Origin: Membranipora membranacea
Lineage: Eukaryota; Bryozoa; Gymnolaemata; Cheilostomatida; Membraniporidae
Assembly (NCBI GenBank): GCA_914767715.1
Contig: OU612065.1
Coordinates: 22,940,001 to 23,004,000 of the forward strand
Direction of reading: 5' to 3'
DNA: 64,000 nt
Below the pieces are notes generated by a model. The model saw nothing but the letters and a program-made list of their open reading frames with translations. It ran no database searches and had not been told where the DNA came from. This document shows, piece after piece, positions 1-10,659 of this stretch (position 1 is its first letter; each line of letters begins with the position of its first letter). Both the position numbers and the translations under genes were made by a program.

Positions 1-268
1 GGAGCAACTCCTGCTTATCTCGAATCTGCAAACCGTTTGGCTCTGTGGCTTTTCATTCTCCGTCAGCGCCCGTTTTAATTAGGGTCACTTTTGCTAAAAA
101 AAAACATGCCATACGCCACCGTTCAAAAATAAAAACTCTGTCGAATCTTTATCAAACTCCGACCAGTTCAAGCTCTTATCGGCCTTACTCTAAATCCAGA
201 ATATTGGAATCATCGGGTTAATAGGGGGGTAATTAAACTGACTTTAAATTTGCAAAATTATACCAAGG
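1..268 (+). repeat. Partial monomer at left edge
   Basis: The window opens inside a monomer, at about monomer position 68 if position 1 is set at the GTGGGTATC landmark. It runs through the A9 tract and the G6 tract to the next landmark at 269. Near its end it carries TTAAACTGAC where most monomers have TTAAGCTGAC. The same rare variant follows the monomers at 7642 and 8647. Confidence 0.97.
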
Positions 269-616
269 GTGGGTATCACGCTTTTTTTTCGCTCGGATCA
301 AAAAATAGATTTGCTTTTAATTCACCTCATGAGGAGGAGCAACTCCTGCTTATCTCGAATCTGCAAACCGTTTGGCTCTGTGGCTTTTCATTCTCCGTCA
401 CCGCCCGTTTTAATTAGGGTCACTTTTGCTAAAAAAAAACATGCCATACGCCACCGTTCAAAAATAAAAACTCTGTCGAATCTTTATCAAACTCCGACCA
501 GTTCAAGCTCTTATCGGCCTTACTCTAAATCCAGAATATTGGAATCATCGGGTTAATAGGGGGGTAATTACGCTGACTTTAAATTTGCAAAATTATACCA
601 AGGGTGGGTATCACGC

Positions 617-624
617 TTTTTTTT
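617..624 (+). other. T8 tract; site of the L variant
   Basis: Eight T follow CACGC at monomer positions 14-21. One T-to-C change here (TTTTTCTT) defines the L monomers, for example at 5296, 13007, 15354, 43526 and 61962. Other changes at this spot are GCTGTTTTTT (32457, 35141, 38161), GCTTGTTTTTT (45202, 52912) and GCTTATTTTT (58947). It is therefore a useful variant marker. Confidence 0.9.
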
Positions 625-659
625 CGCTCGGATCAAAAAATAGATTTGCTTTTAACTCA

Positions 660-669
660 CCTCATGAGG
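660..669. other. 10-bp perfect palindrome CCTCATGAGG
   Basis: CCTCATGAGG equals its own reverse complement and sits at monomer positions 57-66 in most monomers. It is broken in all B monomers (CATCATGAGG; 24 by my count, the first at 17364). It is also broken in single variants such as GACGAGG at 14349 and 24409. A role in protein binding or recombination is possible but nothing here proves it. Confidence 0.9.
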
Positions 670-682
670 AGGAGCAACTCCT
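670..682. other. 13-bp hairpin AGGAG-CAA-CTCCT
   Basis: A 5-bp inverted repeat with a 3-base loop directly abuts the 10-bp palindrome, so monomer positions 57-79 are dense in dyad symmetry. The stem is short and would be only marginally stable as extruded DNA or RNA. It is altered in few monomers, for example AGGGGCAACTCCT at 48890 and 56266. Confidence 0.8.
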
Positions 683-831
683 GCTTATCTCGAATCTGCA
701 AACCGTTTGGCTCTGTGGCTTTTCATTCTCCGTCAGCGCCCGTTTTAATTAGGGTCACTTTTGCTAAAAAAAAACATGCCATACGCCACCGTTCAAAAAT
801 AAAAACTCTGTCGAATCTTTATCAAACTCCG
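676..831 (+). repeat. Possible internal sub-repeat within the monomer
   Basis: Two segments of about 30 bp inside one monomer look related: 676-705 and 804-831. Both start with AACTC, contain TCGAATCT, then CAAAC, and end in CCG. They differ by an indel of about six bases before TCGAATCT and another after it. This may be a trace of an ancient duplication in the ancestor of the monomer, or chance similarity in a biased sequence. The two halves of the monomer are otherwise not obviously alike. Confidence 0.35.
766..774 (+). other. A9 tract, slippage site
   Basis: Nine A lie between GCT and CATGCC at monomer positions 163-171. Length variants are A8 (monomers 2614 and 6636) and A10 (14012, 19040, 21052, 24072, 28095, 30107, 35476). 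Interrupted forms occur at 9987 and 10324 (GCTTAAA), 30779 (AAAGAAAAA), 36483 and 39502 (AAATCATG), 44197 and 51907 (GCTAGAAA). Several interrupted or length-changed forms are shared by monomers at fixed distances and mark duplications. Confidence 0.92.
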
Positions 832-893
832 ACCAGTTCAAGCTCTTATCGGCCTTACTCTAAATCCAGAATATTGGAATCATCGGGTTAATA

Positions 894-899
894 GGGGGG
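894..899 (+). other. G6 tract, main length-variation site
   Basis: Six G between ATA and TAATTA are the consensus. Seven G occur in most A and B monomers and explain most 336-bp periods. Eight G occur after the monomers at 9987 and 46878, and nine G after 54253 (54543-54551), giving 337- and 338-bp periods. GGGGAG marks a distinct lineage, for example after 15354, 20717, 35141 and 61962. With the A tract, this site accounts for nearly all monomer length variation. Confidence 0.93.
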
Positions 900-3619
900 T
901 AATTAAGCTGACTTTAAATTTGCAAATTTATACCAAGGGTGGGTATCACGCTTTTTTTTCGCTCGGATCAAAAAATAGATTTGCTTTTAACTCACCTCAT
1001 GAGGAGGAGCAACTCCTGCTTATCTCGAATCTGCAAACCGTTTGGCTCTGTGGCTTTTCATTCTCCGTCAGCGCCCGTTTTAATTAGGGTCACTTTTGCT
1101 AAAAAAAAACGTGCCATACGCCACCGTTCAAAAATAAAAACTCTGTCGAATCTTTATCAAACTGCGACCAGTTCAAGCTCTTATCGGCCTTACTCTAAAT
1201 CCAGAATATTGGAATCATCGGGTTAATAGGGGGGTAATTAAGCTGACTCTAAATTTGCAAAATTATACCAAGGGTGGGTATCACGCTTTTTTTTCGCTCG
1301 GATCAAAAAATAGATTTGCTTTTAACTCACCTCATGAGGAGGAGCAACTCCTGCTTATCTCGAATCTGCAAACCGTTTGGCTCTGTGGCTTTTCATTCTC
1401 CGTCAGCGCCCGTTTTAATTAGGGTCACTTTTGCTAAAAAAAAACATGCCATACGCCACCGTTCAAAAATAAAAACTCTGTCGAATCTTTATCAAACTCC
1501 GACCAGTTCAAGCTCTTATCGGCCTTACTCTAAATCCAGAATATTGGAATCATCGGGTTAATAGGGGGGTAATTAAGCTGACTTTAAATTTGCAAAATTA
1601 TACCAAGGGTGGGTATCATGCTTTTTTTTCGCTCGGATCAAAAAATAGATTTGCTTTTAACTCACCTCATGAGGAGGAGCAACTCCTGCTTATCTCGAAT
1701 CTGCAAACCGTTTGGCTCTGTGGCTTTTCATTCTCCGTCAGCGCCCGTTTTAATTAGGGTCACTTTTGCTAAAAAAAAACATGCCATACGCCACCGTTCA
1801 AAAATAAAAACTCTGTCGAATCTTTATCAAACTCCGACCAGTTCAAGCTCTTATCGGCCTTACTCTAAATCCAGAATATTGGAATCATCGGGTTAATAGA
1901 GGGGGAATTAAGCTGACTTTAAATTTGCAAAATTATACCAAGGGTGGGTATCACGCTTTTTTTTCGCTCGGATCAAAAAATAGATTTGCTTCTAACTCAC
2001 CTCATGAGGAGGAGCAACTCCTGCTTATCTCGAATCTGCAAACCGTTTGGCTCTGTGGCTTTTCATTCTCCGTCAGCGCCCGTTTTAATTAGGGTCACTT
2101 TTGCTAAAAAAAAACATGCCATACGCCACCGTTCAAAAATAAAAACTCTGTCGAATCTTTATCAAACTCCGACCAGTTCAAGCTCTTATCGGCCTTACTC
2201 TAAATCCAGAATATTGGAATCATCGGGTTAATAGGGGGGTAATTAAGCTGACTTTAAATTTGCAAAATTATACCAAGGGTGGGTATCACGCTTTTTTTTC
2301 GCTCGGATCAAAAAATAGATTTGCTTTTAACTCACCTCATGAGGAGGAGCAACTCCTGCTTATCTCGAATCTGCAAACCGTTTGGCTCTGTGGCTTTTCA
2401 TTCTCCGTCAGCGCCCGTTTTAATTAGGGTCACTTTTGCTAAAAAAAAACATGCCATACGCCACCGTTCAAAAATAAAAACTCTGTCGAATCTTTATCAA
2501 ACTCCGACCAGTTCAAGCTCTTATCGGCCTTACTCTAAATCCAGAAAATTGGAATCATCGGGTTAATAGGGGGGTAATTAAGCTGACTTTAAATTTGCAA
2601 AATTATACCAAGGGTGGGTATCACGCTTTTTTTTCGCTCGGATCAAAAAATAGATTTGCTTTTAACTCACCTCATGAGGAGGAGCAACTCCTGCTTATCT
2701 CGAATCTGCAAACCGTTTGGCTCTGTGGCTTTTCATTCTCCGTCAGCGCTTGTTTTAATTAGGGTCACTTTTGCTAAAAAAAACATGCCATACGCCACCG
2801 TTCAAAAATAAAAACTCTGTCGAATCTTTATCAAACTCCGACCAGTTCAAGCTCTTATCGGCCTTACTCTAAGTCCAGAATATTGGAATCATCGGGTTAA
2901 TAGGGGGGGTAATTAAGCTGACTTTAAATTTGCAAAATTATACCAAGGGTGGGTATCACGCTTTTTTTTCGCTCGGATCAAATAATAGATTTGCTTCTAA
3001 CTCACCTCATGAGGAGGAGCAACTCCTGCTTATCTCGAATCTGCAAACCGTTTGGCTCTGTGGCTTTTCATTCTCCGTCAGCGCCCGTTTTAATTAGGGT
3101 CACTTTTGCTAAAAAAAAACATGCCATACGCCACCGTTCAAAAATAAAAACTCTGTCGAATCTTTATCAAACTCCGACCAGTTCAAGCTCTTTTCGGCCT
3201 TACTCTAAATCCAGAATATTGGAATCATCGGGTTAATAGGGGGGGTAATTAAGCTGACTTTAAATTTGCAAAATTATACCAAGGGTGGGTATCACGCTTT
3301 TTTTTCGCCCGGATCAAAAAATAGATTTGCTTTTAACTCACCTCATGAGGAGGAGCAACTCCTGCTTATCTCGAATCTGCAAACCGTTTGGCTCTGTGGC
3401 TTTTCATTCTCCGTCAGCGCCCGTTTTAATTAGGGTCACTTTTGCTAAAAAAAAACATGCCATACGCCACCGTTCAAAAATAAAAACTCTGTCGAATCTT
3501 TATCAAACTCCGACCAGTTCAAGCTCTTATCGGCCTTACTCTAAATCCAGAATATTGGAATCATCGGGTTAATAGGGGGGTAATTAAGCTGACTTTAAAT
3601 TTGCAAAATTATACCAAGG

Positions 3620-4625
3620 GTGGGTATCACGCTTTTTTTTCGCTCGGATCAAAAAATAGATTTGCTTTTAACTCACCTCATGAGGAGGAGCAACTCCTGC
3701 TTATCTCGAATCTGCAAACCGTTTGGCTCTGTGGCTTTTCATTCTCCGTCAGCGCCCGTGTTAATTAGGGTCACTTTTGCTAAAAAAAAACATGCCATAC
3801 GCCACCGTTCAAAAATTAAAAACTCTGTCGAATCTTTATCAAACTCCGACCAGTTCAAGCTCTTATCGGCCTTACTCTAAATCCAGAATATTGGAATCAT
3901 CGGGTTAATAGGGGGGTAATTAAGCTGACTTTAAATTTGCAAAATTATACCAAGGGTGGGTATCACGCTTTTTTTTCGCTCGGATCAAAAAATAGATTTG
4001 CTTCTAACTCACCTCATGAGGAGGAGCAACTCCTGCTTATCTCGAATCTGCAAACCGTTTGGCTCTGTGGCTTTTCATTCTCCGTCAGCGCCCGTTTTAA
4101 TTAGGGTCACTTTTGCTAAAAAAAAACATGCCATACGCCACCGTTCAAAAATAAAAACTCTGTCGAATCTTTATCAAACTCCGACCAGTTCAAGCTCTTA
4201 TCGGCCTTACTCTAAGTCCAGAATATTGGAATCATCGGGTTAATAGGGGGGTAATTAAGCTGACTTTAAATTTGCAAAATTATACCAAGGGTGGGTATCA
4301 CGCTTTTTTTTCGCTCGGATCAAAAAATAGATTTGCTTTTAACTCACCTCATGAGGAGGAGCAACTCCTGCTTATCTCGATTCTGCAAACCGTTTGGCTC
4401 TGTGGCTTTTCATTCTCCGTCAGCGCCCGTTTTAATTAGGGTCACTTTTGCTAAAAAAAAACATGCCATACGCCACCGTTCAAAAATAAAAACTCTGTCG
4501 AATCTTTATCAAACTCCGACCAGTTCAAGCTCTTATCGGCCTTACTCTAAATCCAGAATATTGGAATCATCGGGTTAATAGGGGGGTAATTAAGCTGACT
4601 TTAAATTTGCAAAATTATACCAAGG
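3620..4625 (+). repeat. Three monomers between copies of segment 1
   Basis: Monomers at 3620, 3956 and 4291 carry private changes with no image after the right copy. Monomer 3620 has CCGTGTTAATT and an inserted T in AAAATTAAAAAC, which breaks its open frame. Monomer 3956 has GCTTCTAAC and AAGTCC. Monomer 4291 has TCGATTCTGC. Either the duplication was not strictly tandem or later homogenisation removed the matching copies. Confidence 0.8.
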
Positions 4626-4927
4626 GTGGGTATCACGCTTTTTTTTCGCTCGGATCAAAAAATAGATTTGCTTTTAACTCACCTCATGAGGAGGAGCAAC
4701 TCCTGCTTATCTCGAATCTGCAAACCGTTTGGCTCTGTGGCTTTTCATTCTCCGTCAGCGCCCGTTTTAATTAGGGTCACTTTTGCTAAAAAAAAACATG
4801 CCATACGCCACCGTTCAAAAATAAAAACTCTGTCGAATCTTTATCAAACTCCGACCAGTTCAAGCTCTTATCGGCCTTACTCTAAATCCAGAATATTGGA
4901 ATCATCGGGTTAATAGGGGGGTAATTA

Positions 4928-7641
4928 CGCTGACTTTAAATTTGCAAAATTATACCAAGGGTGGGTATCACGCTTTTTTTTCGCTCGGATCAAAAAATAG
5001 ATTTGCTTTTAACTCACCTCATGAGGAGGAGCAACTCCTGCTTATCTCGAATCTGCAAACCGTTTGGCTCTGTGGCTTTTCATTCTCCGTCAGCGCCCGT
5101 TTTAATTAGGGTCACTTTTGCTAAAAAAAAACATGCCATACGCCACCGTTCAAAAATAAAAACTCTGTCGAATCTTTATCAAACTCCGACCAGTTCAAGC
5201 TCTTATCGGCCTTACTCTAAATCCAGAATATTGGAATCATCGGGTTAATAGGGGGGTAATTAAGCTGACTTTAAATTTGCAAATTTATACCAAGGGTGGG
5301 TATCACGCTTTTTCTTCGCTCGGATCAAAAAATAGATTTGCTTTTAACTCACCTCATGAGGAGGAGCAACTCCTGCTTATCTCGAATCTGCAAACCGTTT
5401 GGCTCTGTGGCTTTTCATTCTCCGTCAGCGCCCGTTTTAATTAGGGTCACTTTTGCTAAAAAAAAACATGCCATACGCCACCGTTCAAAAATAAAAACTC
5501 TGTCGAATCTTTATCAAACTCCGACCAGTTCAAGCTCTTATCGGCCTTACTCTAAATCCAGAATATTGGAATCATCGGGTTAATAGGGGGGTAATTAAGC
5601 TGACTCTAAATTTGCAAAATTATACCAAGGGTGGGTATCACGCTTTTTTTTCGCTCGGATCAAAAAATAGATTTGCTTTTAACTCACCTCATGAGGAGGA
5701 GCAACTCCTGCTTATCTCGAATCTGCAAACCGTTTGGCTCTGTGGCTTTTCATTCTCCGTCAGCGCCCGTTTTAATTAGGGTCACTTTTGCTAAAAAAAA
5801 ACATGCCATACGCCACCGTTCAAAAATAAAAACTCTGTCGAATCTTTATCAAACTCCGACCAGTTCAAGCTCTTATCGGCTTTACTCTAAATCCAGAATA
5901 TTGGAATCATCGGGTTAATAGGGGGGTAATTAAGCTGACTTTAAATTTGCAAAATTATACCAAGGGTGGGTATCACGCTTTTTTTTCGCTCGGATCAAAA
6001 TATAGATTTGCTTTTAACTCACCTCATGAGGAGGAGCAACTCCTGCTTATCTCGAATCTGCAAACCGTTTGGCTCTGTGGCTTTTCATTCTCCGTCAGCG
6101 CCCGTTTTAATTAGGGTCACTTTTGCTAAAAAAAAACATGCCATACGCCACCGTTCAAAAATAAAAACTCTGTCGAATCTTTATCAAACTCCGACCAGTT
6201 CAAGCTCTTATCGGCCTTACTCTAAATCCAGAATATTGGAATCATCGGGTTAATAGAGGGGTAATTAAGCTGACTTTAAATTTGCAAAATTATACCAAGG
6301 GTGGGTATCACGCTTTTTTTTCGCTCGGATCAAAAAATAGATTTGCTTCTAACTCACCTCATGAGGAGGAGCAACTCCTGCTTATCTCGAATCTGCAAAC
6401 CGTTTGGCTCTGTGGCTTTTCATTCTCCGTCAGCGCCCGTTTTAATTAGGGTCACTTTTGCTAAAAAAAAACATGCCATACGCCACCGTTCAAAAATAAA
6501 AACTCTGTCGAATCTTTATCAAACTCCGACCAGTTCAAGCTCTTATCGGCCTTACTCTAAATCCAGAATATTGGAATCATCGGGTTAATAGGGGGGTAAT
6601 TAAGCTGACTTTAAATTTGCAAAATTATACCAAGGGTGGGTATCACGCTTTTTTTTCGCTCGGATCAAAAAATAGATTTGCTTTTAACTCACCTCATGAG
6701 GATGAGCAACTCCTGCTTATCTCGAATCTGCAAACCGTTTGGCTCTGTGGCTTTTCATTCTCCGTCAGCGCCCGTTTTAATTAGGGTCACATTTGCTAAA
6801 AAAAACATGCCATACGCCACCGTTCAAAAATAAAAACTCTGTCGAATCTTTATCAAACTCCGACCAGTTCAAGCTCTTATCGGCCTTACTCTAAGTCCAG
6901 AATATTGGAATCATCGGGTTAATAGGGGGGGTAATTAAGCTGACTTTAAATTTGCAAAATTATACCAAGGGTGGGTATCACGCTTTTTTTTCGCTCGGAT
7001 CAAAAAATAGATTTGCTTTTAACTCACCTCATGAGGAGGAGCAACTCCTGCTTATCTCGAATCTGCAAACCGTTTGGCTCTGTGGCTTTTCATTCTCCGT
7101 CAGCGCCCGTTTTAATTAGGGTCACTTTTGCTAAAAAAAAACATGCCATACGCCACCGTTCAAAAATAAAAACTCTGTCGAATCTTTATCAAACTCCGAC
7201 CAGTTCAAGCTCTTATCGGCCTTACTCTAAGTCCAGAATATTGGAATCATCGGGTTAATAGGGGGGGTAATTAAGCTGACTTTAAATTTGCAAAATTATA
7301 CCAAGGGTGGGTATCACGCTTTTTTTTCGCCCGGATCAAAAAATAGATTTGCTTTTAACTCACCTCATGAGGAGGAGCAACTCCTGCTTATCTCGAATCT
7401 GCAAACCGTTTGGCTCTGTGGCTTTTCATTCTCCGTCAGCGCCCGTTTTAATTAGGGTCACTTTTGCTAAAAAAAAACATGCCATACGCCACCGTTCAAA
7501 AATAAAAACTCTGTCGAATCTTTATCAAACTCCGACCAGTTCAAGCTCTTATCGGCCTTACTCTAAATCCAGAATATTGGAATCATCGGGTTAATAGGGG
7601 GGTAATTAAGCTGACTTTAAATTTGCAAAATTATACCGAGG
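4928..7641 (+). repeat. Duplicated segment 1, right copy (~8 monomers)
   Basis: This repeats the marker order of 571-3619: TTACGCTGAC (4928), GCAAATTTATA before 5296, TGACTCTAAA (5601), AATAGAGG (after 6251), GCTTCTAAC (6301 monomer), A8 (6636) and CGCCCGG (7307). It also has private changes: TTTTTCTTCGC at 5296, CAAAATATAG at 5966, and GAGGATGAGC plus CACATTTGC in 6636. The monomer between the images of 1944 and 2614 is missing. Confidence 0.85.
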
Positions 7642-8646
7642 GTGGGTATCACGCTTTTTTTTCGCTCGGACCAAAAAATAGATTTGCTTTTAACTCACCT
7701 CATGAGGAGGAGCAACTCCTGCTTATCTCGAATCTGCAAACCGTTTGGCTCTGTGGCTTTTCATTCTCCGTCAGCGCCCGTTTTAATTAGGGTCACTTTT
7801 GCTAAAAAAAAACATGCCATACGCCACCGTTCAAAAATAAAAACTCTGTCGAATCTTTATCAAACTCCGACCAGTTCAAGCTCTTATCGGCCTTACTCTA
7901 AATCCAGAATATTGGAATCATCGGGTTAATAGGGGGGTAATTAAACTGACTTTAAATTTGCAAAATTATACCAAGGGTGGGTATCACGCTTTTTTTTCGC
8001 TCGGATCAAAAAATAGATTTGCTTTTAACTCACCTCATGAGGAGGAGCAACTCCTGCTTATCTCGAATCTGCAAACCGTTTGGCTCTGTGGCTTTTCATT
8101 CTCCGTCAGCGCCCGTTTTAATTAGGGTCACTTTTGCTAAAAAAAAACATGCCATACGCCACCGTTCAAAAATAAAAACTCTGTCGAATCTTTATCAAAC
8201 TCCGACCAGTTCAAGCTCTTATCGGCCTTACTCTAAATCCAGAATATTGGAATCATCGGGTTAATAGGGGGGTAATTAAGCTGACTTTAAATTTGCAAAA
8301 TTATACCAAGGGTGGGTATCACGCTTTTTTTTCGCTCGGATCAAAAAATAGATTTGCTTTTAACTCACCTCATGAGGAGGAGCAACTCCTGCTTATCTCG
8401 AATCTGCAAACCGTTTGGCTCTGTGGCTTTTCATTCTCCGTCAGCGCCCGTTTTAATTAGGGTCACTTTTGCTAAAAAAAAACATGCCATACGCCACCGT
8501 TCAAAAATAAAAACTCTGTCGAATCTTTATCAAACTCCGACCAGTTCAAGCTCTTATCGGCCTTACTCTAAATCCAGAATATTGGAATCATCGGGTTAAT
8601 AGGGGGGTAATTAAGCTGACTTTAAATTTGCAAAATTATACCGAGG
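7642..8646 (+). repeat. Three-monomer tandem duplication, first copy (1005 bp)
   Basis: The first monomer carries three rare variants together: ACCGAGGGTGG at its border, GGACCAAAA, and TTAAACTGAC at its end. Exactly the same combination recurs 1,005 bp later, in monomer 8647. The second and third monomers are consensus-like. Confidence 0.88.
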
Positions 8647-9651
8647 GTGGGTATCACGCTTTTTTTTCGCTCGGACCAAAAAATAGATTTGCTTTTAACT
8701 CACCTCATGAGGAGGAGCAACTCCTGCTTATCTCGAATCTGCAAACCGTTTGGCTCTGTGGCTTTTCATTCTCCGTCAGCGCCCGTTTTAATTAGGGTCA
8801 CTTTTGCTAAAAAAAAACATGCCATACGCCACCGTTCAAAAATAAAAACTCTGTCGAATCTTTATCAAACTCCGACCAGTTCAAGCTCTTATCGGCCTTA
8901 CTCTAAATCCAGAATATTGGAATCATCGGGTTAATAGGGGGGTAATTAAACTGACTTTAAATTTGCAAAATTATACCAAGGGTGGGTATCACGCTTTTTT
9001 TTCGCTCGGATCAAAAAATAGATTTGCTTTTAACTCACCTCATGAGGAGGAGCAACTCCTGCTTATCTCGAATCTGCAAACCGTTTGGCTCTGTGGCTTT
9101 TCATTCTCCGTCAGCGCCCGTTTTAATTAGGGTCACTTTTGCTAAAAAAAAACATGCCATACGCCACCGTTCAAAAATAAAAACTCTGTCGAATCTTTAT
9201 CAAACTCCGACCAGTTCAAGCTCTTATCGGCCTTACTCTAAATCCAGAATATTGGAATCATCGGGTTAATAGGGGGGTAATTACGCTGACTTTTAATTTG
9301 CAAAATTATACCAAGGGTGGGTATCACGCTTTTTTTTCGCTCGGATCAAAAAATAGATTTGCTTTTAACTCACCTCATGAGGAGGAGCAACTCCTGCTAA
9401 TCTCGAATCTGCAAACCGTTTGGCTCTGTGGCTTTTCATTCTCCGTCGGCGCCCGTTTTAATTAGGGTCACTTTTGCTAAAAAAAAACATGCCATACGCC
9501 ACCGTTCAAAAATAAAAACTCTGTCGAATCTTTATCAAACTCCGACCAGTTCAAGCTCTTATCGGCCTTACTCTAAATCCAGAATATTGGAATCATCGGG
9601 TTCATAGGGGGGTAATTAAGCTGACTTTAAATTTGCAAAATTATACCAAGG
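8647..9651 (+). repeat. Three-monomer tandem duplication, second copy (1005 bp)
   Basis: Monomer 8647 repeats all three rare variants of 7642. The third monomer, 9317, has diverged: TTACGCTGACTTTT just before it, CTGCTAATC (a stop in the open frame), CCGTCGGCGCC, and GGTTCATAGG. The GGACCAAAA variant alone appears once more, in monomer 11665. Confidence 0.85.
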
Positions 9652-10659
9652 GTGGGTATCACGCTTTTTTTTCGCTCGGATCAAAAAATAGATTTGCTTT
9701 TAACTCACCTCATGAGGAGGAGCAACTCCTGCTTATCTCGAATCTGCAAACCGTTTGGCTCTGTGGCTTTTCATTCTCCGTCAGCGCCCGTTTTAATTAG
9801 GGTCACTTTTGCTAAAAAAAAACATGCCATACGCCACCGTTCAAAAATAGAAACTCTGTCGAATCTTTATCAAACTCCGACCAGTTCAAGCTCTTATCGG
9901 CCTTACTCTAAATCCAGAATATTGGAATCATCGGGTTAATAGGGGGGTAATTAAGCTGACTTTAAATTTGCAAAATTATACCAAGGGTGGGTATCACGCT
10001 TTTTTTTCGCTCGGATCAAAAAATAGATTTGCTTTTAACTCACCTCATGAGGAGGAGCAACTCCTGCTTATCTCGAATCTGCAAACCGTTTGGCTCTGTG
10101 GCTTTTCATTCTCCGTCAGCGCCCGTTTTAATTAGGGTCACTTTTGCTTAAAAAAAACATGCCATACGCCACCGTTCAAAAATAAAAACTCTGTCGAATC
10201 TTTATCAAACTCCGACCAGTTCAAGCTCTTATCGGCCTTACTCTAAATCCAGAATATTGGAATCATCGGGTTAATAGGGGGGGGTAATTAAGCTGACTTT
10301 AAATTTGCAAAATTATACCAAGGGTGGGTATCACGCTTTTTTTTCGCTCGGATCAAAAAATAGATTTGCTTCTAACTTACCTCATGAGGAGGAGCAACTC
10401 CTGCTTATCTCGAATCTGCAAACCGTTTGGCTCTGTGGCTTTTCATTCTCCGTCAGCGCCCGTTTTAATTAGGGTCACTTTTGCTTAAAAAAAACATGCC
10501 ATACGCCACCGTTCAAAAATAAAAACTCTGTCGAATCTTTATCAAACTCCGACCAGTTCAAGCTCTTATCGGCCTTACTCTAAATCCAGAATATTGGAAT
10601 CATCGGGTTAATAGGGGGGGTAATTAAGCTGACTTTAAATTTGCAAAATTATACCAAGG
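9652..10659 (+). repeat. Cluster of variant monomers
   Basis: Monomer 9652 has AAAATAGAAAC. The next two, at 9987 (337 bp, G8) and 10324 (336 bp, G7), both have GCTTAAAA in place of GCTAAAAA, so the open frame stops early in both. Two adjacent monomers sharing a rare change points to a one-monomer duplication or conversion. Monomer 10324 also has GCTTCTAACTTAC. Confidence 0.88.

Larger units (their letters stand above)
604..891 (+). other. Recurrent 95-codon open frame, judged non-coding
   Basis: This frame opens at GTG and closes at TAA in nearly every monomer. The predicted product is basic and serine-rich, with no signal peptide, membrane segment or domain that I recognise. I do not call it a gene. 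There is no ATG at the open start, and the first in-frame ATG comes 20 codons later, preceded by CTC, a poor eukaryotic initiation context. The 335-bp period is not a multiple of three, so copies cannot fuse. Many copies are broken: A8 or A10 frameshifts, stops at 9317 (TGCTAA), 9987 and 10324 (GCTTAA), 39838 (AAATAA), 47550 and 54926 (TTGTAA). Conservation of the frame is explained by homogenisation of the DNA. Confidence 0.75.
604..938 (+). repeat. Reference 335-bp satellite monomer
   Basis: This complete monomer is close to the array consensus and is used here for numbering. It has 75 C and 60 G (40% G+C) and 14 CpG against about 13.4 expected from composition. In order it contains a T8 tract, an A6 tract, a 10-bp palindrome, a 13-bp hairpin, an A9 tract just before CATGCC, two short A5 runs, CATCGGG, a G6 run, and an A+T-rich stretch before the next GGGTGGG landmark. 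A variant just before the next monomer (GCAAATTTATA instead of GCAAAATTATA) is shared with the monomer at 4961. Confidence 0.95.
571..3619 (+). repeat. Duplicated segment 1, left copy (~9 monomers)
   Basis: A series of rare variants here recurs downstream at an offset of 4,357 bp: TTACGCTGAC (571), GCAAATTTATA before 939, TGACTCTAAA (1244), AATAGAGG near 1897, and GCTTCTAAC in monomer 1944. After that the offset falls to 4,022 bp, with A8 monomer 2614 pairing with 6636 and C monomer 3285 pairing with 7307. The monomer at 2279 (AGAAAATTGG) has no counterpart, which explains the missing 335 bp. The outer limits are approximate because flanking monomers are near consensus. Confidence 0.85.

Noticed and set aside
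745-755. Telomeric TTAGGG repeat
   Set aside because: TTAGGG occurs once per monomer within TTAATTAGGGTCAC and is never tandem.
709-820. RNA polymerase III promoter (SINE- or tRNA-like A and B boxes)
   Set aside because: TGGCTCTGTGG looks like an A box and TCGAATC like a B-box core, but they are about 100 bp apart, the B box lacks its GGTT start, and a TTTT terminator-like run follows the A-box candidate at once. No tRNA cloverleaf can be drawn.
604-938. CENP-B box
   Set aside because: ATTGGAATCATCGGG resembles the right half of the box, but the spacing to CGGG is wrong and the TTCG element is missing. The minus-strand CGGG near 740 has no TTCG at the required distance either.
604-938. Monomer as a recent dimer of two ~167-bp halves
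   Set aside because: Apart from the ~30-bp partial similarity around the two TCGAATCT sites, which are about 121 bp apart, the halves do not align.
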